39,356 nucleotides of DNA from positions 1-39,356 of the forward strand of contig NZ_SOGQ01000081.1 of the NCBI RefSeq assembly GCF_004403465.1, given 5' to 3'. The notes under the pieces are model-generated. The model did no database searches. It was not told the DNA's origin and worked only from the letters and a program-made list of their open reading frames with translations. The position numbers and the translations under genes were made by a program. This document shows positions 17,455-24,902 of the stretch, piece after piece. This DNA is from Cryobacterium sinapicolor (lineage in GTDB: Bacteria; Actinomycetota; Actinomycetes; Actinomycetales; Microbacteriaceae). Every line of letters begins with the position of its first letter. Positions within the stretch are counted from its first letter, which is position 1.

Positions 17455-18554
17455 TTGTGCACAGCCTCTTCAATCGTGTCAGGTGCTTGAGGGTTGAAAA
17501 TGTCATTCGTCCAGAAAGACGTGTACAGGAGATCCGCCCCCGTGTTCGCAATCTTGTGCGACCACATTGTTGGCATGTCGACCGCGACTGGTGCATCGCC
17601 TGTCACCTGAAATTCGAAAACGTCGTCGGTGAACAGCCTCCGCAGCGCAATCGTGGCGGAGCCGGAAAGAACAGTGAACCGCTCGATCTTCCGTCGATGA
17701 AAATGATCACCCCGACTGATTCCGGGTTCTGTGGTTGAAAATGAGGACTGGCCGCAACCGCCATGGGACCGGATGATCTCAAAGAACGAACCGCGCGCAT
17801 CTGCATGGCGGGTCAGCTGGACCGGAGCCTGCTCGGGAAAGGCATAGGAACGGTAGGTGTTGAAAAGGTCACGGTCAAATTTCGCGGCGACGTCGGGGAT
17901 CTCACCGCGACGGTAGATCGCATCCATCGCGACAAGTCGGACAAGGAGCCCGGATACAGACTCGTTCACTTCTCGCTCTCGGCTGACTGCTACGTCAACA
18001 GCGCCCGTGAGCAAGTCTGCGGCGTCCTGCGCGTGCAGAAGAGTCAATTCCTTGTCATCGTTCACCGACGGCGTCTGACCCTGAGCCAGCAGGTGGCTGA
18101 ATGTCGCGGTCACCGCGTTGTAAAACGGGCGCCCATGTTCACCGAAGAGGTTGGGGAGCAGCGCATCCTGGAACTCCGCGCCCACCTCCTCCGCCGCAAC
18201 CCGCAAAATGTCTGCGGCCGCCGCCTTCGCGTTCCCGTACACGCTTCCGTTCGTTGCCTGCGACGAATTCGCGTACACGATCACGGCGGGGGGATTTTCT
18301 GCCCGAACGATGGCCAGCGCGATCTGATTAGCGAATCGAGTGTTCTCTTCGCTCACTTCGGTATCCGCACCACGGTTTACCCCGGCGAGGTGGATCAGGC
18401 GCGTTGCCCCTGACACAGCCGCGGCCGCTTCAGCAACGTTGAAGCCATCGCCCACCGGAATTGTCGTCGCTTCCTGCCCGAATTCTTGAAGGGCCGCGCG
18501 GATGTGCCACCCAAGGAAGCCATGCGCCCCGGTCAGCGCAACGTGTTGCGCCAT
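17451..18554 (-). CDS. capF: CapF-like reductase/3-epimerase with C-terminal cupin (UDP-L-FucNAc step 2)
   Basis: This 367-residue protein has the CapF/WbjC/FnlB architecture: an N-terminal extended short-chain dehydrogenase domain (VALTGAHGFLGWHIRAAL) followed by a cupin domain (from about residue 245). The cupin metal site shows as GDHFHRRKIERF, and PTMWSHKIANTG carries the later histidine. The cupin is known to carry out C3 epimerisation and the SDR domain C4 reduction of the CapE product. The active-site Tyr/Lys motif appears as VYGNAKAAA. The ATG directly follows the capE stop (TAGATG) and the stop overlaps capG. Confidence 0.92.
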   Translation of the reverse strand: MAQHVALTGAHGFLGWHIRAALQEFGQEATTIPVGDGFNVAEAAAAVSGATRLIHLAGVNRGADTEVSEENTRFANQIALAIVRAENPPAVIVYANSSQATNGSVYGNAKAAAADILRVAAEEVGAEFQDALLPNLFGEHGRPFYNAVTATFSHLLAQGQTPSVNDDKELTLLHAQDAADLLTGAVDVAVSREREVNESVSGLLVRLVAMDAIYRRGEIPDVAAKFDRDLFNTYRSYAFPEQAPVQLTRHADARGSFFEIIRSHGGCGQSSFSTTEPGISRGDHFHRRKIERFTVLSGSATIALRRLFTDDVFEFQVTGDAPVAVDMPTMWSHKIANTGADLLYTSFWTNDIFNPQAPDTIEEAVHK

Positions 18555-19610
18555 CTAGACGACCTTTTCAGGGCGAATTCCCGCTGCGGCGAGTTCCGCT
18601 CGCACCTCAGGCAGAGTCAGAAGCAGGTCCTGAATCTCACGCGAACTCATCCTTGACACAGTATGAGAGTCATAGTCCTCGTACTGCGCCTGGGCGAGGT
18701 CGCCTTGCTCGACGTAGATGCTGTAGTTGAGATCACGTTTGTCGGCATGGATGCGGAAGTAGTCCCCCATGTCCTGGGCGCGGGCCAACTCCTCACGGCT
18801 GGCGAGCGCCTCGGACATCTTCTCAGCGTGGCGCGTTCCGATGACTTCCACTCTGGCGGACGACTGGAACAGGAGGATGAGGGCCTGGGCCAGGTCGCCC
18901 ATTGTGCAGGCCTTCGCCTTGCGAATGAAAAGATCGCCCTGCATGGCGTTATAAAAGGCGTACTCAACTAGATCTACAGAGTCAGCGAGGGACATCATGA
19001 ATCGCGTCATGTCCGGGTTCGTGACGGTGAGATTCTTGCCGGCTGTCAGCTGACGAATGAATAGTGGGATGACCGATCCACGCGAGTACATGACGTTGCC
19101 ATAGCGGACGCACGAAACAGTCGTTTCGGCATTGGGGTTGTTCAAACCGTAGGACTGCGCGACCTTCTCCATCATCGCCTTGCTCATCCCCATGGCGTTG
19201 ACCGGGTAAACTGCCTTATCTGTGCTCAGGCAGACAACGGATCTGACTCCGGCGCGGTCAGCGGCTCGCACCACATTCTCACTGCCCAGAACGTTTGTTT
19301 TAACGGCTTCCATTGGGAAGAACTCGCATGATGGAACCTGTTTGAGTGCCGCCGCGTGGAAGACGAAGTCCACATCGCGAATGGCTCGTTCCACGCTCAG
19401 GTAATCCCGGATGTCTCCCACATAGAACCGCAGCCGCGGATCAGCAAGTTCACTACGCATGAGGTCCTGCTTCGCCTCATCCCGGCTCAAAATTCGCACC
19501 TCCGCAGCACCGCGGGACAAGAGGCGTTCGGTCACGGTGTGACCGAACGACCCCGTGCCGCCTGTAACCAGAATCCGTTTGCCTTCATATTTGCCCGTGC
19601 TAACTGTCAA
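18555..19610 (-). CDS. capE: CapE-like UDP-GlcNAc 4,6-dehydratase/5-epimerase (UDP-L-FucNAc step 1)
   Basis: This 351-residue extended SDR has the NAD site LVTGGTGSFGHTVTERLL, FHAAALKQVPSCEFFPMEA, and STDKAVYPVNAMGMSKAMMEK. In the last, the usual active-site Tyr is replaced by Met (MGMSK), the hallmark of the CapE/FnlA/PseB group of inverting dehydratases. The C-terminal part (DYDSHTVSRMSSREIQDLL) is also typical of this branch. It makes the 4-keto-6-deoxy precursor of UDP-L-FucNAc. The start is a TTG at 19610 overlapping the glycosyltransferase stop (TTGA). The next possible start would delete the Rossmann strand. Confidence 0.92.
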   Translation of the reverse strand: MTVSTGKYEGKRILVTGGTGSFGHTVTERLLSRGAAEVRILSRDEAKQDLMRSELADPRLRFYVGDIRDYLSVERAIRDVDFVFHAAALKQVPSCEFFPMEAVKTNVLGSENVVRAADRAGVRSVVCLSTDKAVYPVNAMGMSKAMMEKVAQSYGLNNPNAETTVSCVRYGNVMYSRGSVIPLFIRQLTAGKNLTVTNPDMTRFMMSLADSVDLVEYAFYNAMQGDLFIRKAKACTMGDLAQALILLFQSSARVEVIGTRHAEKMSEALASREELARAQDMGDYFRIHADKRDLNYSIYVEQGDLAQAQYEDYDSHTVSRMSSREIQDLLLTLPEVRAELAAAGIRPEKVV

Positions 19611-20872
19611 TTCTTTGCTTTCTTTGTCCGAAGTTGGGCCGCGCTTCTCAAAATCTCTTCAATTCTTTCGACGCCGGCATCACGTGACATCTCTGCCGTG
19701 TAGTAGGCGCGTGCACGCTCGCCCATGAGGCGTCTGCTGGCCGAGGACAGTGCATAGGCGCTTCTGAAGCTCGCCGCCAAAGCATCCACGTCGCCGGGCG
19801 CGCTAGCAAATCCAATCTCTCGCGTTCGGACGATGGCGCTGACATCCCCCGCGACGGTTGTTATTACTGGGATTCCATTCGCGAGGCTTCCTTGGAATTT
19901 CGATGGAATTGTTCCTCGGAAGATCTCCAGATCCCTCAGGGGCACCACCTGAAAATCCGAGGCGGCATAGATCTCATCCATGTCTGCATGCGGCACGCGC
20001 CCTCGAAAGACAATACTGCTTGCCCCGAGTTCTTGTGCAAGTCTCTTGAGACCCTCCTCGGCCACCCCCGACCCAACTATGGTCAACGTGAACCCCTCTA
20101 ACCCGGTGCTTCTTGCACCGGCCCTGATCACGGTGTCCAGGTCCTGGAACTCACCAAGATTCCCGGCATACACGAGGGAGAGGCCCGTGCCGGCACCGGC
20201 AGGCCCAGCCGGGCCACCCCGCTGCTCTTGGGCGCCCCTTTCCTCGGCCCAATTCAGCACGGTGTAGACCTTCCGGCTCTCGACACCGCGATCAACGAGC
20301 ATCCGCGCCATCGTCGGGGCCGTGGCAATGACAGCACTTGACCTCCGGTAAACCGCACCAAGCCAGGGGCGCAAAGACCCGTTGATGAGCCGCTTCGCCA
20401 AGCTGCCCGACACCATCGATGACCCGGTCACCGACTCCGGCCACAGGTCTTGGATGTGGAGGACGAACGGTATCCCTCGGGTGACGCGCCACAGGCACGG
20501 CGCCAATGAGGCGGTCATCTGAGTGGCATAGACATAGACGACATCGGCGTCAGCGACGAACCTGCTGGCGCCGAGCGAGCTGACGGCGAAAGAGACGTAG
20601 TTAGCAAACCGGGCGAGTGCATTTTGCGAATGACTCACCACGATCGGGACCCGGCGCACACGCACGGCCCCGTCCCATTCGTGATGCCTCAGCCGTTGCC
20701 GATATTCAGGGTACAGGCGACCTTCAGGGTAGTTGGGGTATCCCGTCACAACTCGGACTTCGTGCCCACGCTCGGCGAGACTTCGCGCGATTTCCACGGG
20801 TATTCTGGCGTGCTCTGGCTTGTAGTACTGAGTGACAATAACGATCTTCAGGGTGCTGTCAGAAATCACCAT
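19607..20872 (-). CDS. WbuB-like glycosyltransferase family 4 (probable L-FucNAc transferase)
   Basis: This 421-residue GT-B enzyme opens with IVIVTQYYKPEHARIPVEIA and has the segment FVLHIQDLWPESVTGSSMV, strongly reminiscent of WbuB. E. coli WbuB is an L-fucosamine transferase that acts on the second position of O26-type units. The donor domain includes LSLVYAGNLGEFQDLDTVI, GRVPHADMDEIYAASDFQVV and the loop ANGIPVITTVAGD. Position directly before capEFG supports UDP-L-FucNAc as donor. A low-complexity insert (EQRGGPAGPAGAGTG) sits between the two domains. ATG 20872 overlaps the ketosynthase stop by 7 bases. Confidence 0.87.
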   Translation of the reverse strand: MVISDSTLKIVIVTQYYKPEHARIPVEIARSLAERGHEVRVVTGYPNYPEGRLYPEYRQRLRHHEWDGAVRVRRVPIVVSHSQNALARFANYVSFAVSSLGASRFVADADVVYVYATQMTASLAPCLWRVTRGIPFVLHIQDLWPESVTGSSMVSGSLAKRLINGSLRPWLGAVYRRSSAVIATAPTMARMLVDRGVESRKVYTVLNWAEERGAQEQRGGPAGPAGAGTGLSLVYAGNLGEFQDLDTVIRAGARSTGLEGFTLTIVGSGVAEEGLKRLAQELGASSIVFRGRVPHADMDEIYAASDFQVVPLRDLEIFRGTIPSKFQGSLANGIPVITTVAGDVSAIVRTREIGFASAPGDVDALAASFRSAYALSSASRRLMGERARAYYTAEMSRDAGVERIEEILRSAAQLRTKKAKN

Positions 20873-21876
20873 TGCACCATCAACCCTCCCCAGGACAGCC
20901 CAACGCCGAAGCCCAGAAGCATCACTCGCATTCCTGGCTGGAGCACACCTTGCTTCTGTGCCTCCGAAAGCGCGATCGGGATGGTGGACGAGACCGTGTT
21001 CCCGGAATTTTCGAGTGAGATGAAGAACCTTTCTGGAGGGATCCCAAGCTTCCTGCGGAGATGTTGGAGCATGAACGCGTTCGCCTGGTGGAAGACAAAC
21101 AAGTCGACATCGTCAAGACCGAGTCCTGCCTTGTGCAGGATCGACTCCACCGTGGTCGGAACAACGCTCAAAGTGAAATTGAAGATGGCCGGGCCGTCCA
21201 TGAACAGATCGAAACCGTTCGAAACCAGTCCGCGAACGTCCGTTGCCGAACTGGGAGCGATGTCCTGCCCCGGGCGACGGCCGCCGTTCGGAACAATCAA
21301 GGCGTTTCCACCAGAACCGTTCGTACCGTATTCAAATGCGTAGAGGTGTCTGGACTCGGCCGCACCAGCGGCAATAAGTGACGCGGATGCGCCGTCGCCA
21401 AAAAGTGTTCGCACGGATTTATCAGCGGAGTTGACGTACCTGCTGTAAGTGTCCGCGGTTAGCAGGAGGACGTTCTTTGCAACTCCGGATTCGACGAGGC
21501 CCTTGGCGAGCCCCAAAGAGTATACGTACCCGGAGCAGCCCAGATTGATATCGATCGCGGCAATTCCCAGCCTGAGCCCCAGCTGCCGCTGAACAGTTCT
21601 CGCAGCAGAACTCGAGAGGTCGGAACTCTGCGTGCACAAGAGCACGAAGTCGATGGCGCTGCTCTCGATGTCGTTATTATCGAACAGCGCTCGCGCGGCC
21701 ATGACAGCCAGGCTTGCCTCAGACTCGGCGGCATTCGCGATATGCCTGGTACGAATGCCCGTCTTCGCAGCGATCTTGTCCACGGTCCATTCAGGAAACT
21801 GAACCGACAGGTGCTCGTTGGTCAATTCACCGGCAGGCAAGAAGTAGTCGACGGCCGCAATGCGTGCATTCACCAT
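20866..21876 (-). CDS. Ketosynthase III (FabH-like 3-oxoacyl-ACP synthase) of the polysaccharide operon
   Basis: This 336-residue thiolase-fold enzyme has the complete KASIII triad: Cys114 in NLGCSGYVYSLG, His263 in FVFHQANAFM and Asn293 in ENSGNTVSSTIPIAL. The N-terminal part (IAAVDYFLPAGELTNEHL, TGIRTRHIA) and LFGDGASASLI are also typical. KASIII enzymes condense an acyl-CoA with malonyl-ACP. The carrier is probably the ACP at 23949-24182. Location between sugar-nucleotide genes makes a housekeeping fatty-acid role unlikely. ATG 21876 overlaps the preceding stop. GTG 21873 is an equally close alternative. Substrate chain length is unknown. The sequence is too divergent from its neighbour at 21870-22550 to be a recent duplicate. 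Confidence 0.9.
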   Translation of the reverse strand: MVNARIAAVDYFLPAGELTNEHLSVQFPEWTVDKIAAKTGIRTRHIANAAESEASLAVMAARALFDNNDIESSAIDFVLLCTQSSDLSSSAARTVQRQLGLRLGIAAIDINLGCSGYVYSLGLAKGLVESGVAKNVLLLTADTYSRYVNSADKSVRTLFGDGASASLIAAGAAESRHLYAFEYGTNGSGGNALIVPNGGRRPGQDIAPSSATDVRGLVSNGFDLFMDGPAIFNFTLSVVPTTVESILHKAGLGLDDVDLFVFHQANAFMLQHLRRKLGIPPERFFISLENSGNTVSSTIPIALSEAQKQGVLQPGMRVMLLGFGVGLSWGGLMVQW

Positions 21877-22550
21877 GTCACCATCGCTCCCGCCCAAGAA
21901 CCTGCAAGATCATTTCCGACCAAGACCAGCTTGTCTCCTCTGCTAACACGCTTCTCGCCAACGGCATCCGAAAGCGCGATTGGCAGAGTCGATGAGGTTT
22001 GATCTGGCTGGTGCCCGCCCGGGTGTGCGATGGGGACGACTTGGTGGGCGAGCCAATCAAGGCCGCTCGCGGCTAGCACTGTGTCAAGACTCACGGCTGC
22101 ATCAATTTCGCTTCCAAAGGCGAAGGCATCGGCACTCTCACGCCCAGGATCAGCAACGACTAGGAGTGCAGCGGCAGACCCAGACGGTGCGTTGATATCG
22201 GCGGTTATGATCATGACTGTTCGTGCTTGATCGGAGGAAATCAGTCCCTGAGCGAGTGCCAACGCGAAGACGAAGCTCAGCACCCCGCCCGCGAGATCAA
22301 TGGCCCCGACGCTCGATCTCAGGCCGATCTGAGATTGAACAAGACACGCTGTGGTGGGTAACAGGTAATCCGGTGTCTGGGTGCAGAGAATCAGATAGTC
22401 GATTTCTGTTGGTTTCGTATTGCTATCGGAAAACAACTTCATTGCAACCTGTACGGCCAGTTCTGATGTGTATCTGCTGGCGCTCCCCGCACCGGCCGTA
22501 TCACCGAATCCATCATGAAGGCAATGGACTGAGCTGATTCGCCCCTTCAT
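21870..22550 (-). CDS. Shortened, catalytically dead ketosynthase-III homologue
   Basis: This 226-residue protein aligns along its middle and end with the KASIII encoded next to it. AIDLAGGVLSFVFALALAQG matches AIDINLGCSGYVYSLGLAKG, with Val90 at the catalytic cysteine. STLPIALSDA matches STIPIALSEA, but the Asn-containing loop reads HQPDQTS. The FHQAN histidine motif is replaced by VVPIAHPGG. About 110 residues are missing relative to KASIII, mainly the N-terminal capping part and a central insertion. It is read intact: ATG 22550 overlaps the acyltransferase stop (ATGA), GGAAAG lies 8 bases upstream, and its stop overlaps the active ketosynthase start. It is therefore more likely a retained non-catalytic partner than a decaying gene. 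Confidence 0.8.
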   Translation of the reverse strand: MKGRISSVHCLHDGFGDTAGAGSASRYTSELAVQVAMKLFSDSNTKPTEIDYLILCTQTPDYLLPTTACLVQSQIGLRSSVGAIDLAGGVLSFVFALALAQGLISSDQARTVMIITADINAPSGSAAALLVVADPGRESADAFAFGSEIDAAVSLDTVLAASGLDWLAHQVVPIAHPGGHQPDQTSSTLPIALSDAVGEKRVSRGDKLVLVGNDLAGSWAGAMVTW

Positions 22551-23191
22551 GCGGGACGCTTTCCAACGATGACGCAAGGATTCCCAAAAGCGGTGACGCG
22601 GGGCGGAATATTCTTCAACACCAGGCTTCCTGCTCCAATGAGAGCGTCTTGGCCTACAGTCTTTCCCGGAATGACAGTCACGGCAGTGCCAAGGAAGGCT
22701 CCATCTTCAATCCTGACGTTTCCAGTCAGGTTGCACCCGGGGCTCAAGGTAACGAAGTCGCCGATGATTACGTCATGTGCGATCGTGGACCCGATGTTCA
22801 CATGAACGTTCACACCAATACGCACGTCGCACGTGATGAGGACATCGGGGCAGACAATAGCACCCAAGCCCAGCTGGACATTGTCTCCGAGCATTGCGCG
22901 ATCATGCACGAACGTGCCCGGTGGTGCGTTTCTCTGAGAAAGGAGCCTCGACACATCACGACGAGCTGAAGGCGCACCGATCGCGCAAATCACAAGGTCC
23001 CCTTCTGCAGGCCAATAGTCGCGCACTGTTGAAATGATCGGAGCACGTACCGGGACTGTCGGCACGTTATCGTCAACGAACACGACGCTGCCGATTTCGG
23101 AACTCTCACACCATCGCGGCGATGACTTCACCCAACTATGAACTTCGCGGCCAAAGCCGCCGGCTCCTACGATCACCAGTCGATTCGTCAT
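22547..23191 (-). CDS. PglD/NeuD-like sugar N-acyltransferase (left-handed beta-helix)
   Basis: This 214-residue protein has the PglD/NeuD layout. The N-terminal Rossmann-like domain, RLVIVGAGGFGREVHSWV, binds the nucleotide sugar. A linker follows (ICAIGAPSARRDV), then the hexapeptide beta-helix: HDRAMLGDNVQLGLGAIV, NIGSTIAHDVIIGDFVTLSP with the catalytic-type His, and the end motif IPPRVTAFGNPCVIVGK. Characterised relatives acetylate the 4-amino group of UDP-4-amino-4,6-dideoxy-GlcNAc or sialic-acid precursors using acetyl-CoA. Here the gene lies inside an ACP/ketosynthase/ketoreductase cassette, so an acyl-ACP donor is plausible; that is inference. It is coupled on both sides by 4-base ATGA overlaps. 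Confidence 0.88.
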   Translation of the reverse strand: MTNRLVIVGAGGFGREVHSWVKSSPRWCESSEIGSVVFVDDNVPTVPVRAPIISTVRDYWPAEGDLVICAIGAPSARRDVSRLLSQRNAPPGTFVHDRAMLGDNVQLGLGAIVCPDVLITCDVRIGVNVHVNIGSTIAHDVIIGDFVTLSPGCNLTGNVRIEDGAFLGTAVTVIPGKTVGQDALIGAGSLVLKNIPPRVTAFGNPCVIVGKRPA

Positions 23192-23952
23192 TGGGCGGTA
23201 TACCCTCCATCAACAGATACCGAGGTGCCCGTTATCCATCGAGATGAACTGGACAGAAGAAAGAGAATCGCGTTCGCAACATCCGAGGGTTCCCCCAACC
23301 CCAGAGGGTGCGCTTCCGTCACCGCCTGGAAGCCTTCCTTGCCGATTCTGTCGCGGATTCCCTGGGTCATCGACGTCATAACGACACCTGGAGAAACGCA
23401 GTTGACACGTATGTCCTCTCTCGCCAGTTCGAGCGCCAAGGACTTGGTCAGCGTTATTATCGCGCCTTTCGTGGCGGAGTAGACACTCACTCCAGGCTGA
23501 CCAACGAGCCCGACAGCAGATGACAGAAGCACGATACTCGCCGAGGGCTTTCTGACCTGCTTGTGCCTAAATCCTTTGGCCAGCATGATGGCAGCCGCCA
23601 CGTTGATGTCAAACAGCTCCTGTATTTTGGATGAGCTCACAGACCGCAAAGGGAGAGTCGAGTGACACCCCGCGGCGTGAACCAAGCCATCTAGCCCCCC
23701 TACGAGATCAGCAACTGACCGGACCATCTCGGGAATTCCGTCGATGTCCGTCAGGTCGTACGGCACGACGATGTGACCCTCCCCGGGCAGGAGTGCGGCA
23801 AGGCCTTCGAGAGCGTCCGTGCGCCGGGCAACCAACGCGATACGAGCGCCGAACGTGCTCGCCATAAGGGCTGTCTCACGGCCGATACCGGATGACGCGC
23901 CCGTCACCAGGAGCGTCTTCTGGTGAAGGTTGAGGAAGTCTGGAGAGGTCAC
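23188..23952 (-). CDS. FabG-like short-chain reductase (probable 3-oxoacyl-ACP reductase)
   Basis: This 254-residue classical SDR has the NADP-type glycine motif VTGASSGIGRETAL (about residues 16-29), VHAAG, the structural Asn in FDINVAA (117), Ser145 in LLSSAVG, and Tyr158/Lys162 in VYSATKGA. The end SVSVDGGYTAQ is also typical. Basic residues after strand 2 (LVARRTDAL) suggest NADPH. Between an ACP and ketosynthase genes, its most likely role is reducing the 3-oxoacyl-ACP to 3-hydroxyacyl-ACP. A sugar ketoreductase is an alternative. GTG 23952 overlaps the ACP stop (GTGA), and its stop overlaps the acyltransferase ATG. Confidence 0.87.
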   Translation of the reverse strand: MTSPDFLNLHQKTLLVTGASSGIGRETALMASTFGARIALVARRTDALEGLAALLPGEGHIVVPYDLTDIDGIPEMVRSVADLVGGLDGLVHAAGCHSTLPLRSVSSSKIQELFDINVAAAIMLAKGFRHKQVRKPSASIVLLSSAVGLVGQPGVSVYSATKGAIITLTKSLALELAREDIRVNCVSPGVVMTSMTQGIRDRIGKEGFQAVTEAHPLGLGEPSDVANAILFLLSSSSRWITGTSVSVDGGYTAQ

Positions 23953-24182
23953 TGGGCTTGAATCGCGACCTTGATCGTGTCGAACAGATCTGCAATCGTG
24001 AGACTCTTTGCAAGCTGCTCCGAGTTCACAGTGACCCCAAGACGGTTGTCCACCTCGGCAATAAAACTGATGTTGGCAAGGGAATCCCAGTCGATTTCAT
24101 CGAGTCGGTCGGTGTACGACAATGTCCCGGACTCTGCCTCAAGGGTTTCTTCTATCAACTGCATAAATTCAATTTGGTCCAT
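23949..24182 (-). CDS. Dedicated acyl carrier protein
   Basis: This 77-residue acidic four-helix protein has the phosphopantetheine attachment site Ser34 in DWDSLANISFIAEVD. The usual DSL is kept, and the preceding helix and the following acidic helix II (EVDNRLGVTV) match small type II ACPs. It is not the fatty-acid acpP: it lies between the priming transferase and a ketoreductase, and its motif is DWDSL rather than GADSL. It probably carries the acyl group built by the neighbouring ketosynthase and reductase. ATG 24182 is preferred because AAGGA lies nine bases upstream. The reductase starts on its stop codon. Confidence 0.9.
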   Translation of the reverse strand: MDQIEFMQLIEETLEAESGTLSYTDRLDEIDWDSLANISFIAEVDNRLGVTVNSEQLAKSLTIADLFDTIKVAIQAQ

Positions 24183-24251
24183 GGTGCCAGTTCCTTTTTC
24201 GTGTTGTGAATGCCGCGCTCGGAGCACGGTCGGCGATGCCGGCCGGGATTG

Positions 24252-24902
24252 CTAGTGCGACAGCTGATCCTGGGTAGCGTTCGTGGCGGGGCCTTCAAAC
24301 TCATTCATCGTCGCCTGCCCATCGGCATTGATCCCGTCGCGGCGGATAAGTGTGCGGATCGTGTCACGAAGAATGCCTGCATCAACGGCAAGACTGCGAC
24401 CGTCCACATACTGAATGTCGAGGGCGAATTTCTCATCCCAGGTGAGCGCGTTCCGCCCGTTGGCTTGGGCCAAGCCGGTTATTCCTGGTCTGACTTCATG
24501 TCGGCGAGCCTGCTCGGGCGAGTATCGACTCAGGTACCTCACGAGCAGTGGTCTTGGTCCGACCATACTCATGTCGCCCTTAACGACATTCACCAGGGTC
24601 GGAAGTTCGTCTAAGCTCGTCGCCCGGAGCGCCGCGCCGAATTGAGTGAGACGCTGACTGTCAGTGACGAGCCCACCCTCGACATCGACGTTCTTCATCG
24701 TTCGGAATTTGTACAACTTAAAGACACGACCATTCAAGCCCGGCCTGACCTGCATGAACAAGACGGGGCGACCCAATTTGACGGCCACCAGGAGTGCCAC
24801 CGCAGCTAGTAGCGGAGAGCACAGCACCAGTCCAAGGAGGGCGATGAAGGCGTCCAAGCCCCGTTTCACGGAGTCGTAGGAGTTGCCATTGGACGTGCTC
24901 AT
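24252..24902 (-). CDS. PglC-like priming sugar-phosphate transferase
   Basis: This 216-residue protein is a small polyprenyl-phosphate phosphoglycosyl transferase. One hydrophobic re-entrant segment lies near the N-terminus (DAFIALLGLVLCSPLLAAVA), then VLFMQVRPGLNGRVFKLYKFRTM and the catalytic Asp-Glu region SLDELPTLVNVVKGDMSMVG, followed by RPGITGLAQANGRNALTWDEK. It lacks the large N-terminal membrane domain of WbaP, so it is the PglC size class. These enzymes transfer a sugar-1-phosphate, often N,N'-diacetylbacillosamine or relatives, to undecaprenyl phosphate, starting the repeat unit. The neighbouring PglF- and PglE-like genes support such a substrate. ATG overlaps the aminotransferase stop (ATGA). 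Confidence 0.92.
   Translation of the reverse strand: MSTSNGNSYDSVKRGLDAFIALLGLVLCSPLLAAVALLVAVKLGRPVLFMQVRPGLNGRVFKLYKFRTMKNVDVEGGLVTDSQRLTQFGAALRATSLDELPTLVNVVKGDMSMVGPRPLLVRYLSRYSPEQARRHEVRPGITGLAQANGRNALTWDEKFALDIQYVDGRSLAVDAGILRDTIRTLIRRDGINADGQATMNEFEGPATNATQDQLSH

Noticed and set aside
21870-22550. Treating the short ketosynthase homologue as a pseudogene
   Set aside because: The frame is intact, its start has a ribosome binding site and it overlaps both neighbours. Loss of all three catalytic motifs looks like functional change, not decay.
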